From positions 2,108,001 through 2,172,000 of the forward strand of contig NC_016474.1 of NCBI RefSeq assembly GCF_000226095.1: a stretch of DNA of 64,000 bases, given 5' to 3'. This DNA comes from Thermothelomyces thermophilus ATCC 42464 (lineage: Eukaryota; Ascomycota; Sordariomycetes; Sordariales; Chaetomiaceae). The stretch's first letter is position 1. Every line of letters begins with the position of its first letter. Both the position numbers and the translations under genes were made by a program. The notes under the pieces are model-generated. The model worked only from the letters and a program-made list of their open reading frames with translations. It did not search any database and was not told the DNA's origin. Below, in pieces: positions 32,036-43,430 of this stretch.

Positions 32036-33689
32036 CAACAGCTCGTTCCTCAGTTGGACTCTAACGCGCTGAAAGAGCTCGAGTCTCACCTTCCTCCTGG
32101 AACTTCGGTGGCTGCTTCTTTCAAAAGCTTTTTTCCCGCCCCAGAATTTGTGTCTCATCAGAGGGTGGATTTCTCCCCAAGCGAGTGAACCAAGGAGTCT
32201 CCAACGCCGTCGTAGTGTACGTAAGCGTTCTGTGGCTCTCAGTGGCTTGCGTGTCCGGCCGCCAAGGCATGGGCGATCGACCAGGGTTACCGGGCAAGTT
32301 GAGGCGACAAGCGCCGCGCCGCGCGGTTCGGGGGAAACTGGTCGGTCTCCTGACAAAGGTCCTCCTAGTCACTTGACCGGGGGGGTTAGTTTTGAGAATG
32401 GTAGGTCCCGTGATACAGAAGCTCCCAATTGCAGAACGTGGAGTGTCAAATACCGTTCATGGCCTTGCGACCTGCTTGCTCGACCGTGCCCGCAGGAGCG
32501 CCAGACCGCCCCTCGCGACGCTCGACTCTTGCCACTGCTCGCCTTCGAACCGTCCTCTCATCTCCGGCTTGAAGCCCACCGACAGGGCCTGGGAACTTCG
32601 GTCAAGATTACGCAGCCACTCAAGAAATGATGCGCATGTTTTGAAGCATCCTGCCCTGACTCCCAGACTTGACGATGGCCTCAGCTGACTCGAATCGGGC
32701 AGACTCCTTCCCGAGCTTCCCTGTGTTTATTGGACCGGCATTCTAGCGGCATTCTGCGTCGTCAGTATCCGAACGCGAAGTCGTCGCCCGACTATCTACA
32801 TCGCATCGCAATCTGTCCCCGTGACAAGGGTGTCGAGCTGTTTGCCAGCCCGTCCATGGGAGGCGCTAGGTACGAGGACGTCGATCAATAGATGGAATCC
32901 TCCTCGACGCCACCATGCCTCTCTGCCACTGGATTTCACCCAGCCAAGCCATATTTTCTTCGGTGATTGCGACGTCAGTTCACGTCCCCGCCGCAGCCGA
33001 ATCTCCGCCCATCCTACCGAAGTACGGAGTACTTAGTACTTCGTATTAACAAGAGACTTGGCGATGCAAAATTTTGTCGTGATCCACCCAGGCCACGGTT
33101 CAAAATTCGCCTCCATGCAGCCAGACCACGCATCCTTCGAGTCACGGGTGGAGGAATAATTGACTGGCTCCTGTGGGATTAGGTTTTCGTTGCTCCGTAC
33201 CAATGGGACGGATCCGTTGTTCGGAGCTGCGTCAAGGGCCTAACAGGGCTGACGTCACCGCCAGGCTTCAACTCTCTCGTCTACCAACGGCGCGAGAAGA
33301 CAAACGAAGCTGAAACATGCATCGGTCGACATACCCAGATCATGCGCCCGATGTTCCACTACGCAAGTAGGTAGTTTGCGGTTTGCTGGCAAAGAGAACC
33401 AAAAAAACGGACCTGCGGTCCCGAGGTGAAGAGGTTTGGCCGTGGAGCCCGGCGGGGCAGGGCTGTGCGGCCGGCAACGGTCGCCCAGTGGGGCGCTCGG
33501 AGGCAGCCGAACCGCCGTTCATCGGGCCGCCCTAGTCCATGTTGTAGGTACACAGTAGTGCAGTGTAGTGGAATCCTTGCCTTAATGTCGCTGCCACGTA
33601 GCCGGCAACGCCACATTCAAGGGTTTTCCCTTTAAAAACTTTTTCACGAAGACCCAAAACCGAGCAGGCTGGGTTAGTGTCGGCAAAAA

Positions 33690-33714
33690 GGAAAAAAAAA
33701 AAAAAAAAAAAAAA
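33690..33714. repeat. Poly-A tract (about 24 A)
   Basis: A long uninterrupted A run following ggcaaaaagg, in gene-free DNA. It could be a retroposed tail or a simple homopolymer; no associated element was recognised upstream. Confidence 0.75.
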
Positions 33715-34141
33715 CACCAGAGATATTGAGCAGTTTTGTCTCGGGATAACCTTCTGGTTCCACATGGTTTAAGCCGGCCTGGGCTGCCTCTAAAAGACAC
33801 TTGACCTCTGTGGAGAAGGTTGCGCTTGCAGGCCAACAACTGCAGGAAGAACCTGCATTGCACAACTGCATGTTGGCGGGAAGCCTGCTGCACAGCTTGA
33901 GCTAAGCGAATTTCAAGGGCAAGCGTCACCAGTCGATACATGCAGCTGTCCAATGTGCGTGTAGGATCCAAGTAACCTGCATCATTCGATACTCCCAGGG
34001 TTCAAGGCGACACCAAGACTTGTCCAACGTGAGCGCGCTCCCGCAACCTGGGAAGTGGGGCGACAAAAGTGGCAATGAGCAATGGCAAAGAGCACGTTGT
34101 CCTCGGGAAAAGGGGGTGGACGTGTATCTCTAAGCCTCCAC

Positions 34142-37100
34142 TCAAGATCTTGCCATCTCCAACAATGCTCCGTGAAACCTCGTTTGTCCTCCCACCTCCC
34201 TCAACTCAGTCAGTAGATCCATGACGGCTTCACCAGGCTTCTCGGCAGCCTCGGTAATCGCCACAGCGCAGAGCAGGATGCGGGCGCAGACAGCAAACAC
34301 ATGCTGATCCGACGTCCACCCAAGTGGGCCGTCGTCCTTCTCCGTCCTCGTGATCCCGATGAGGCACTTGAGCCCAGATTCAACCCATGTCTTCAGGCAA
34401 CCTAGTGGACCATCACTGCTTCCGCCAGCAAGCCGCAGCATCTCAACAAACGCCCCCCGCCACCGGGCTGTCTCCCGCACCTCGTCGATGAACAGGTTCT
34501 GCTCCTCGGCCGCGAACAGCGAGTCGTCAAAGTCCATGGCCGTGTGCAGCTGGTCCTCAGCGGGGACTAGCTGGAGGTGCTCGTCGTCTGTATACGGCTG
34601 GCCAACCATCCTGCAGATCACGCGCGACTGGAATTCTGTCGACTCTTTGAACTGACGCAGCAACCACGGGACGAGACTGTCAGCAGCTGTCGGGGCGATA
34701 GCGGGCGTGCCCATGATGGCAGAGGCAGCGACGGCAGCGGTTTCCCGGACTTCTTCGTCGTCGTCGATCAGACTGTCGTAGAGTGCTGAGAAACACGGGA
34801 GATACTGTGTGTCCCAGCTATGGATTCTGGTTCCAGCAAAGAAGGACTTGAGTGCAGACGCTGCTGCGTATCTTATGTCAAACGGCTGTATTCACGGCTT
34901 GTCAGTAAAGATACGATGGAAATAGTTCGAGATCAGCTGTTTCCTTACGTTGTCAACATCCAAGCTCTCGCTGAGCATATCTCCCCAACTCCTTAGCCTT
35001 CGCACCCTATCCAGGGTGTTGCCCGTGCCCTGGGACACCAACGCAGCCATAATTGTGCCACTTGTCTGGATAGCAGCGCATGACAAGGCAGGGCTGATTT
35101 CTCCTTTTTGAAGCTGGCTCCAGAGCCTATCAAGTTGTTCGATACTCGGCAACCCTGCCACTTCCCCACGGTTGAGAATGCCATCCATCAATAAGCCAAG
35201 GTTTGTGAGTGCCTGAGCCCGAATTTCAGGTGCCGAGGAGACAGTGCAGGCTTCCAGATACAACTCACAAAGTGCTCTGCTGGTCGTAACACTCTCCACT
35301 GGTTTCCATGCCTCCGGAATGGCTTCCAGCATCCTGCTTGCTGTATTAACGTCGCTACCGAGTGTCGTGAGGAAATGCGTTCGGAGACCCTCCACATCTC
35401 TTGATGCCGCCGTATCATGCACCACCTTCAACGACGTATGAAGGTCCAACAACGCAGATGACGACCCGTGTCGTTTTGCACTTCTCGGGAGCTGAGTGAC
35501 CTTCGCAACCTGCGAATGGAAACCGAAACTTGAGAGAAGGTTGAGGATTTCAAGATGCACCGCTTGGAGCTCTGGGCAGTGAGTAAAAGCCTCCTGGTTG
35601 TCGGACAAGTGCTGCAACAGAGCTTGGACCGACGCCGAATCTTTTCGTGTTTCAATACTTAGTGACGGGCTTGTTGCATGTGAAGTAGGTTGCCAACACT
35701 TACCCGAGTTAAGATCCACCCCTAGGTCAACCTTCCGTTCAATAACAAATTTTGCCGTCAAAAGGGTACCATGGAGCCGATTCGTTGCACCCCCTGATTC
35801 TTCGAGAAGCCTTCCGATTTCTCGAGCCCAGTCTTCTTGCAGCAAAAAAGAGCACAGTGTCCTGGCGGCAATTTCTCGCACGTGCCAAAGGCTGCTACCA
35901 AGATACCCCTCGATGTGTTTCCGTAACTCTAAACGGTGCTCCTCAGGAGGCCCTGCACGGCGGATAATGTCTAGTGCTGGGAACACTGCCTCAGCAGCGC
36001 CAGACTGTGATGCTTGATCGAGTGTCTTGTCCGCCGAGCGCAGAAGGTTGAGGATAACTCCTGGCAACGTTGGATATTTATTGTAGGAGATGCGGACTGA
36101 ATGGCCGTCCCAGCCGGACTCGATGGCGGCCTTACTTTCACCAGTGCCAAGAAGGCAGTCGATGAGACTTCTCAGGAGAAGAAGACCGCAGTTTCGTATG
36201 GCCCAACTATTTGAGATTAGCAAGTGTCTCAAACGAGGGCCTTTCTGGAGCTTACACCTCGGATCTTAAGCTGGTCGCTGCCAGATGAAGGGTCCGAGCC
36301 AGGTAGCCCTCGGCCTTCCTGCTCAAGAGCGAGCTCCTGAAGATTTCCCGCAGCGAGTTGAGAGCATGCACTTGAGGCAAGTTTGAGCCGTCGGTCTGGG
36401 AAACTCGAACGGGCTTCCTGCCGATCTTTTCAAGGGTTCCGTAAACCTCATCGAAGGACGGTGATGCCGCATTTGCCGTCAAAACCGCTGCGATGAGGGA
36501 TGGAATACCGGCCGATCGACGAGTCGTCGAGGCCTGGGTCATAATACAGCCGATCGCCCCCTGATGATGTTAGCGTGGGCACAACGGAAACATAAATTGC
36601 TCGTCTTACCTGGTACCATTCACGAAGCAGGTTTTCTGCTTCGTCGATCTCTGGGTATACCTCTCTGAGCTGCTGGGTAAGTTGACAACAGGTTGAGAAG
36701 GTATAAGAGACGGTCGAGAAGGCCCCGCGATGGCGTAAGCTTGCGAGTTGCTCAAAGGCCAAATATCCCGTCTCTCTGAATACATCGATTGGGGGTAAGG
36801 GCGCGCCAGCTGTGTTTTTCAGCCTGAGTGTTCCCACCAAAAGCCGCAAGAGGTTGCTTGAGCCATATTAGTTGAGTCAGTGGCAGTCGGAGGGCACGGT
36901 CATACCTAGACTCGTGAACTGCCCGGAAGCTATAACTTAAGAGATCTTTGGTATCCAGCCCTTCAATGTCCTCGAACTCCTCAGGCAAATGACCTTCTGG
37001 AGAATCATCGCAGAGGACGTGCTTTACTACAAACCATATCTGCTGCGCGCAGAAAAAGACACGGCGCTGCAGATGGTGAATGAGCTCCAATTGCTTGTCG

Positions 37101-39271
37101 TTGAAAGTCTGTTTGGCTATGACCTGCCAGACATAGCTGAAACCTGTCAGTGTCTAGGCCTGAGAGAGTATAGAAGCAGCTTGGGTGTATGGAAACTGTA
37201 ACAAACCTGATCGCGGCAAAGTCCGCGTGTACTGGGCTTTCGATAGCTGCGTGGCCCAAGTCATCCTCCGCCTTTGATATTTTGGCCTCAAGACGTTCAA
37301 GGATCTCCGAGAGAAGAGCAATCTGTAGATCTGGTTTGTTTATCCAACTGCAAAGAAGACCTTGAGAACGAGCAGCTCCATCACCGTGATCTGCTCGTCC
37401 GGTCCTGTCAGCCAGAGCGCTGGCTCGGGCGCAGAAAACTCTCAAGATTTTGAGGAAGCTCTCAGAACTGGCTATGCCAGATCCCGCGGTGCCCGACGGA
37501 AGCAAGGCCAGAATTGCTGCAGCACCATCCCTAACATCGTCGAATGGGTCAAGCAGGAGGTCGAGGAGAAGGCGAATCCAGGTGGAGTCAGACGATATTC
37601 CTTGTGCGATGTCCTTGTCGACTGTGTCGTCAGTATCCCCCGCGTGTTTTCCCACCTTGAGAAGCAAGAGTGCCGCTTTAATAGCGGTGATGTGCCGCTG
37701 ATACGACGTTGTGGGTAGAAGCTCGTTCCTTAAGAACATCATGTACCAGCGGAGGAATTCTTCATGACGGTCAAGGACCTCTTTTGCTTCGGAAGCATCT
37801 TTGAGCGCAACCTCGGGGCCAAACTTCTTCTTGGGCGGCGGGTGTTTCCCATCTCCAGCAGATTTATGAGCAACAAGACTTCTTTGCGCGACGGTGATGA
37901 CGTTTTTTGCCCTCTTGATGAGATTTTTAGTATGGCCGAGCACCTCGTTGCGGACTTTGGCATCGTAATCCATATGAAACGCCGCCAGATGCTTCTTCAA
38001 AAGGTCGAAAGCAGCTTCCGAGAACGGCTTTGTCGTAGCCTGTGATGATACTAGCAGCGAGAAGGCGCTGGACCTGACAGAGACTGAAGGATACGCTAGC
38101 AGCCTGTCGAGAAGAGTCTCTTGGAGTACCACCCTGTTCGCCGCTGATGGTGAAACATCGCTGCTCTTGCCTGTGGAATGTGATCAGTATCGCAACCGTT
38201 CAATAGACCGATTGACTTACTTGGTTCCTCGACCATGCCATTCTTCTTCCCAAGCTCAAGAGCAGCCAATTGAAGTAGGAGTCCCTGGTCGATTAAGTCG
38301 CCTCCAAGAGTAGTCAAAGGCTGACTTCGATTGAAGACCTCAAGGAGCCTAAGAGATGCATCTCTTTCCGTTTTGAACATCGGAGCAAGCACATAGTTCT
38401 TAATATCTTCCAGTATTTCTGGGTTGCGTGCCAAGGCGTCCTGAAGCCATTGTCGCCAAACACCCAGGGTGAAGCCCACTGGCTCCGCGGCATCCCCGTC
38501 CAGCGATGTTGTGATCAGGCCTCGGAATAGATGGACAAGACATTTTCCGGCCAGAGGGCAAGCGTAAGTGAGTTCCATGCAGGAAAATAGATGAAAGGCA
38601 AAAGATCTCCATAGTGATAGGTTGGGCAAACTTGCCACTACCGGTTCGACCTTTTTATACTCGGCAGCGATGTCAGCTAGCTTGAGCACGCGCTTGTTCA
38701 TAAAGTGGTCAAGACACTGTAGGCCAGACTTGGTCAACTGCTGCGTGGACTTGCGAGCGATGATCGAGATGAGGGTCTCCAAGATGTGGCCCTTCACAAC
38801 CCTTCCAGTTTCAGGGCATGGGTTGGAAGCTGATGACACCACGAGCACATCCAACACCAGCCGCAGGGCTCGGTGAGGGTCGTGTTCGTACCATTCGAGG
38901 TAGAAGTGAAAGAGCTCTTTGGACAAAGATTCGGTAAAAGCCCATCGCTTCAGTGCCTCGTCGCTCGACTTGGCGCACTGCTGAACAAAGCTGCAGAGCT
39001 TGACACAAGCGTGACCATTGCCGTGGTATTGCCTCGACTGAGACGCCTCTTGAAGAAGTTTCCCAAAAATCGCCTGGGCCAACCTGCTGCGTCTTAGTTT
39101 CATGGAAGAAGTCTTTGTTTAAATGCTTCGGGAGACCTACTGTGGACGGGATTCTTCTGCCTGACCCAACAACCATCTGCTAATGGTGTTTGCATTCTCA
39201 AAGACTTCAGGGTCGATCTCTGCAAGAGGGTCCCCTGATCTGGTCGGGGTAGCTTTTTGAGGCCCCTGCAT
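34142..39271 (-). CDS. THADA/Trm732-type HEAT-repeat protein with DUF2428 domain
   Basis: Yeast Trm732 binds the methyltransferase Trm7 and directs 2'-O-methylation of tRNA position 32; THADA is the animal relative. Eight exons on the minus strand: 39141-39271, 38221-39092, 37207-38170, 36906-37136, 36610-36856, 36256-36560, 34949-36206 and 34142-34885, giving 1,583 aa. The start MQGPQKATPTRSGD was taken because it keeps frame into PEVFENANTISRWLLGQAEE. Long alpha-helical HEAT-like repeats fill the protein. The DUF2428 core lies at about 670-920: LLSYSFRAVHESSNLLRLLV, HRGAFSTVSYTFSTCCQL, WYQGAIGCIMTQASTTRRSA, GIPSLIAAVLTAN. A 63-nt segment inside exon 7 has a perfect donor (GGGTAAGTG, complement near 35,704) and is a multiple of three, so it could be an optional intron. 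The gene faces away from tim23. Confidence 0.85.
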
Positions 39272-40001
39272 GTTTTGTGATCCCGGCGTTGGGAGGGGTC
39301 GGACGTTGGTAGTTCGGCTCCAGGCGAAGGGTCTGCGGGCAACACGAAGAGAAGGACCGCAAGCAAGTACGGATTAGTGACTGGGGTCACAATCTCACTT
39401 GGGTCAGAGTTCAGTCATTCATGCCTAGATTAGACGTGCTTGGGCAGACCCGAACCGCTAGGCAAGAGCGAAGGAGAAATTTTGGGAATGTATGGGGTAC
39501 GTACCGGTTCTGGCAGGCGTCACCTTGAAAAGTCACAGACACACCGTGCTCACCTCGAGCCGTATCAGGTTAGTACAGGCTACAAGATCAACTTCTCAGA
39601 CTGTCACGAGTTGCGGCGAACAACACAAGGCCAAACGCCAATCTAAGCACCGCAGAAACGGAGAGCATCCTACACTTCAAAATAACCCGCCCGTACCTGG
39701 ACTTTATTTACATCCTGTATGCGAATTTCCAAGACAGACATATGCCAAGAATGGAAGTGCTCAGTTGTGGAGTCATTCAGCTCAACGCACGGACCAGGGC
39801 CAGTTCCGTAAATTTTTTTGATTCCTTATCGGTCGCAGTCGCGAGCCTGGCATAGTCCTCCCACCCGACATCACTGACGAACGATACTTGGGCGAACAAG
39901 GCGTTGCCGGCTCCATCTCACAGCAACACCCAGCCCTCCCGATTCCAGCTCCGAGCTTGGTAATACCTCCCAGTTGATCGCCTTCTATATCCTCGCCCAA
40001 C
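39272..40001. promoter_or_regulatory. Divergent upstream region of the THADA-like gene and tim23
   Basis: A 730-bp stretch between two start codons facing apart. It must contain both promoters and leaders. No defined site was identified. Confidence 0.5.
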
Positions 40002-40785
40002 ATGTCAATCTGGGATGCCCTGACTGGACGCAAGTCCTCGTCGCAAACCTCGTCATCAAGCGCGCCCGCCGCGCCCGCCGCGCCGGAGCACCATACCTCC
40101 ACCTCCACCTACCAGCCAACTGCTACCTTTGATCCTACCTCCGCCCAGGGTGTGGAATCATTTCTTGGCACTTCTTCCTTTGCCGACCCCTCATCACTAC
40201 ACCCTCTCGCGGGCTTGAACAAGGATACGCTTGAATACCTCACGCTTGAAGATTCGGCGCTCTCAGACTTGCCAGGCTCGCAGTCGGCATTGCCCTCACG
40301 CGGTTTTACGGATGATCTCTGCTACGGTACCGGAACAACATACCTGGCTGGTCTGACGATAGGAGGTGCATGGGGCTTGCAGGAAGGGTTGCGGAAGTCA
40401 GTCGGCGAGCCGCCAAGGCTTCGGTTGAACTCGGTTCTCAACTCGGTCACGCGGAGAGGCCCGTTCTTGGGAAACTCGGCTGGCGTGGTCGCCATCTGCT
40501 ACAACTGCATCAACTCATACATTGGATACCTGAGGGGAAAGAACGACGCCGCCAACACCATCGTGGCCGGCGCGCTCAGCGGTATGCTGTTTAAGAGCAC
40601 AAGGGGGCTTCGGCAGATGGCCATCTCAGGTGGGATTGTGGCCACTGTGGCCGGTTGCTGGGCGGTAGGTCCTCCTCCTTTGCTTATGCGCTTCATGACA
40701 CTAACTAGGCATCACGTAGATTGCCAGAAGGACCCTCTTCCAGAGTTCTAAGAATACCCATGTGGAACCTCTCGCAACACTCTAA
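40002..40785 (+). CDS. tim23: Mitochondrial import inner membrane translocase subunit Tim23
   Basis: Tim23 forms the presequence translocase of the inner membrane with Tim17. Two exons, 40002-40664 and 40720-40785, give 242 aa. The N-terminal half (1-95) is the soluble intermembrane-space part, Ser/Ala/Pro-rich then FADPSSLHPLAGLNKDTLEY, typical of Tim23. The PRAT/Tim17 domain follows with DDLCYGTGTTYLAGLTIGGAW (TM1), then LNSVLNSVTRRGPFLGNSAG (TM2 start), VVAICYNCINSYIGYLRGKND and the glycine-rich ANTIVAGALSGMLFKSTRGL (TM3), and MAISGGIVATVAGCWA (TM4). The last exon adds a short hydrophilic tail (IARRTLFQSSKNTHVEPLAT). Length matches yeast and Neurospora Tim23. It probably shares a promoter region with the THADA-like gene. 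Confidence 0.95.
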
Positions 40786-41679
40786 ACTTGTGGCCGGGTC
40801 TTCTATGCCTGTCCGCACTGTTTGTGGAGCTTTTTTCGCCATCACATCTCATTTTGTAATCTACAGGGGGCAGCTCTCTTTCACAAAGCTGTTTTGTGTC
40901 TAAATGTCCCGTTGAGGACTGACGTGTACGAAACTCGGCACGGGGGTGAAAGGGCGGGTATGCATAGCGCAGGGTATCTCTCCTCCTGTGGAAATTGTAT
41001 AATATTAGCTTATGGTCATAGAGCGCCGGTTGGGCGTATAGGCATGTGGCGGGCTTTTGTCACTTGAAGTTGACAAAGCTATAGAAACTAGCATCATGGG
41101 CCGACTCCAGAACGACTAAGGTTGAATGATTCAAAGTTGGCTTGCTGGGGATGCGCATCGCCGCCTCGTCGCATTGGGACACCCGAGTTCGTTCTACCCA
41201 CCATCACCACAAGACTCGTTATAGCCTTTACGTTCCTGTTCCCTTCTTCTACGCTTACCAGGAGGCCGGTTTGCCCCTTAACCATGTCTCAACCACGTGG
41301 GTCACGATCGTTGAGTGGGCACTGCACTACTTCGTACATCCTGCTGTTACTTTGAGTGTTTATCAGTTGCTCCACGCTGCACTTCTCCCTCTCGTCAACT
41401 TGCAATACCAACAGTCATCGCCAACAGAAGCTTTAAAAACATCCAAATAAACGCACGCAGGCCCACAATCTGGCAATGGCTAATTACCCTCTTCAATTTG
41501 CGGGCCCGGCTTGCCATTCCCGGCTGTTATCCTTCGCGCCTTCCATCAAGGTTCTTCAAGACTCTCTTCGCATTGCATAGATTCCGAGTCCCGTCTATTC
41601 TCTTCGCCCCGCTCTCCTTCTCCCATGCCATTGCTTACCTTCTTTATCTTTACCACTTAGCACTCTGCAGCCATACGCC
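40786..41679. other. Intergenic between tim23 and the 253-aa gene
   Basis: About 0.9 kb, 3'UTR of tim23 and leader of the next gene. The final 200 bp are pyrimidine-rich with ccttctttatctttaccac just before the start. No further feature. Confidence 0.5.
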
Positions 41680-42515
41680 ATGGAAAGCCTGTTCAAGGTT
41701 GACGGAGAAAACGTTCAGCTTACGCTACAGCGGCTCATAGAAGAGTCCATTTCGCAGCGCGTTACCCGGTGGAAGACCAAGCAGAAAAAGATCCCCGGCC
41801 GGGAGCTCGCGGCACAGATCGTCGCCATGTGCTGGGGCCAGGACTCCCTTCCCTCGGCGGGGCCTGGATGTCTTATGCGGGACACTAAGGGGGGTTACGT
41901 TTATGTTCCTTACGATGAGGGTAGAGATGGGCTTCCCCCTGCTCTCGAAGAACGCATAGACAAGCTCGAGCGCTGGTTTCGAAACCCCGCCAACGGCCCG
42001 ACCGTGCGCGAGCTGGACAAACTCCTGGAGAAAGAGGTCAACGAGAAATGTTTCTGGGAGTTCCTGGATGGCGACAATGCTTCGCGAATCGATTTTCATG
42101 GGAAGGTACTTGACCCAACATCTTCGACACACCTTTCCACGAAGGTGCCGATTTGTCAGTTAACCTAACCGCTCAATAGATCAAGATCCTTGCCAGGTAC
42201 CGTCTGATGCAAACAGGCGTTGACGTTTCGGCCAACGACCCCCAGCACCCTCAGTTCAGATTTGGCGTCGTCAACATCACGGAATTTGGCAGCGTCAATA
42301 TGAAGTTGTACAACATGGACTGGAATTGCACTGAAAGCGAAGTTATCGATTCTTTGGAGGCTTATTCGAACCCTTTATTCAACCGTGACGCCGTTCGGGA
42401 CAGGCTCTTGAGGGACCTTGCGACAATCTACCATCCCCGAGACGCCGTCGAGGAGGCCGAGGTCCTCTATGAAGAACTCAAGTCGCGGCAACCCACCATG
42501 AACGAGGCCGACTAG
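41680..42515 (+). CDS. Protein of unknown function, 253 aa
   Basis: Two exons, 41680-42105 and 42180-42515, give 253 aa. I do not recognise the family. The sequence looks like a soluble, folded, largely helical protein: MESLFKVDGENVQLTLQRLI, REVTRW-like basic turn KQKKIPGRELAAQIVAMCWG, a long helix pair PALEERIDKLERWFRNPANG and TVRELDKLLEKEVNEKCFWE, then FRFGVVNITEFGSVNMKLYN and a terminal helix EAEVLYEELKSRQPTMNEAD. No signal peptide, membrane helix or low-complexity region. Codon use is like neighbouring host genes. It is the last intact gene before the AT-rich transposon block, whose edge begins within about 1 kb, so its expression could be affected by heterochromatin. Confidence 0.7.
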
Positions 42516-43430
42516 CTGTATGTTCTCTGTAATGAGCGGGATGTGGCTAGACCGATGGCAGAGTGCAAGTGGAAGCCACTGAGAAGACGGCCCAACGACG
42601 TCAAGCTCATGAAGCGGGAGAGTCGGGAGGAAAGCAAATGGGTGGCCATCATTCGGGTGAGTGAAAATTGCCCCATGTCTGATAGAGCGCCAGTCGATGT
42701 TGATTTTAGTCTCTCCGAAATGTACAGCCTTCGCTGCTGAGGCACTATAAGCTCTGCAACCGAGTCTTCAACCTCCAGAGACGGCAGATGAAGTTCTGCC
42801 AAGAGATCGAGCCCTCTCTTCTCCAGAAACCGCAAGAAACAGGAAGACAATATTTTAATGGAGGCTAGGTGTCTACCTTGGAGTTCACGTGGCTCTATGG
42901 TTCTGCCATGATAGAGGGCAAGGGAAGATGAAGAGTCAAGAGTATCTTGACTGTATTTAGCTTTTGGCGTTTCAGCGGCTCCCAGTAGAGGTCTAGCTCC
43001 TTTGGGGGTTTACTTCTGGCGACCGGATTAATACCCGGGAATAGTTTAGCTGTATAAGAACCAGGAATGATACCGACGGTGCCTTGGCTGAAGGTCCTAG
43101 CTTTAGCTACCAGGGGCGTCTCGGCTTGGTCGGCTATGTCTTGTATATGAGAGGTGTTACAGCATGTGGCTGTCTGTAGGTCAGATCTGACTAACCTACT
43201 AACAGGGATAACGAGCCAGGGTGTTAACATATATTTAGATAGCATCTCTAAGTACCTCTGGCACTTAGAACAATCAACGCTTTTATCACCTACTTCTATA
43301 GACCGTAACAGTTGGTCTAGGAGTGCCGCCTACAGCGCGAATACCGCTATAATGTCGTACCTTTACAGCCTCTCTAAGCTATACTAATTATAGCTACCAA
43401 GCTATAGTAAGTGGTACCTACTACCGGTTC
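42516..43430. other. Transition from GC-rich gene DNA to the AT-rich block
   Basis: About 0.9 kb. Base composition falls steadily and TpA steps rise after 43,150. Open frames of 116 and 77 codons (42,895-43,245 minus; 43,154-43,387 plus) show no recognisable domain. It may hold the edge of an old element. Confidence 0.5.

Larger units (their letters stand above)
28184..34141. other. Gene-poor stretch of nearly 6 kb
   Basis: No gene could be supported. The first few hundred bases are the leader/promoter of the minus-strand gene. Open frames up to 246 codons exist (for example 28,319-29,059 on +) but have no recognisable motif. Present are three copies of TACGGAGTA, a patch of GGTACCTA-type palindromes (31.85-32.04 kb) and a poly-A run of about 24 (33,690-33,714). 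GC content stays high, so this is not RIP-altered DNA. Long non-coding RNA or regulatory sequence is possible but unproven. Confidence 0.5.
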
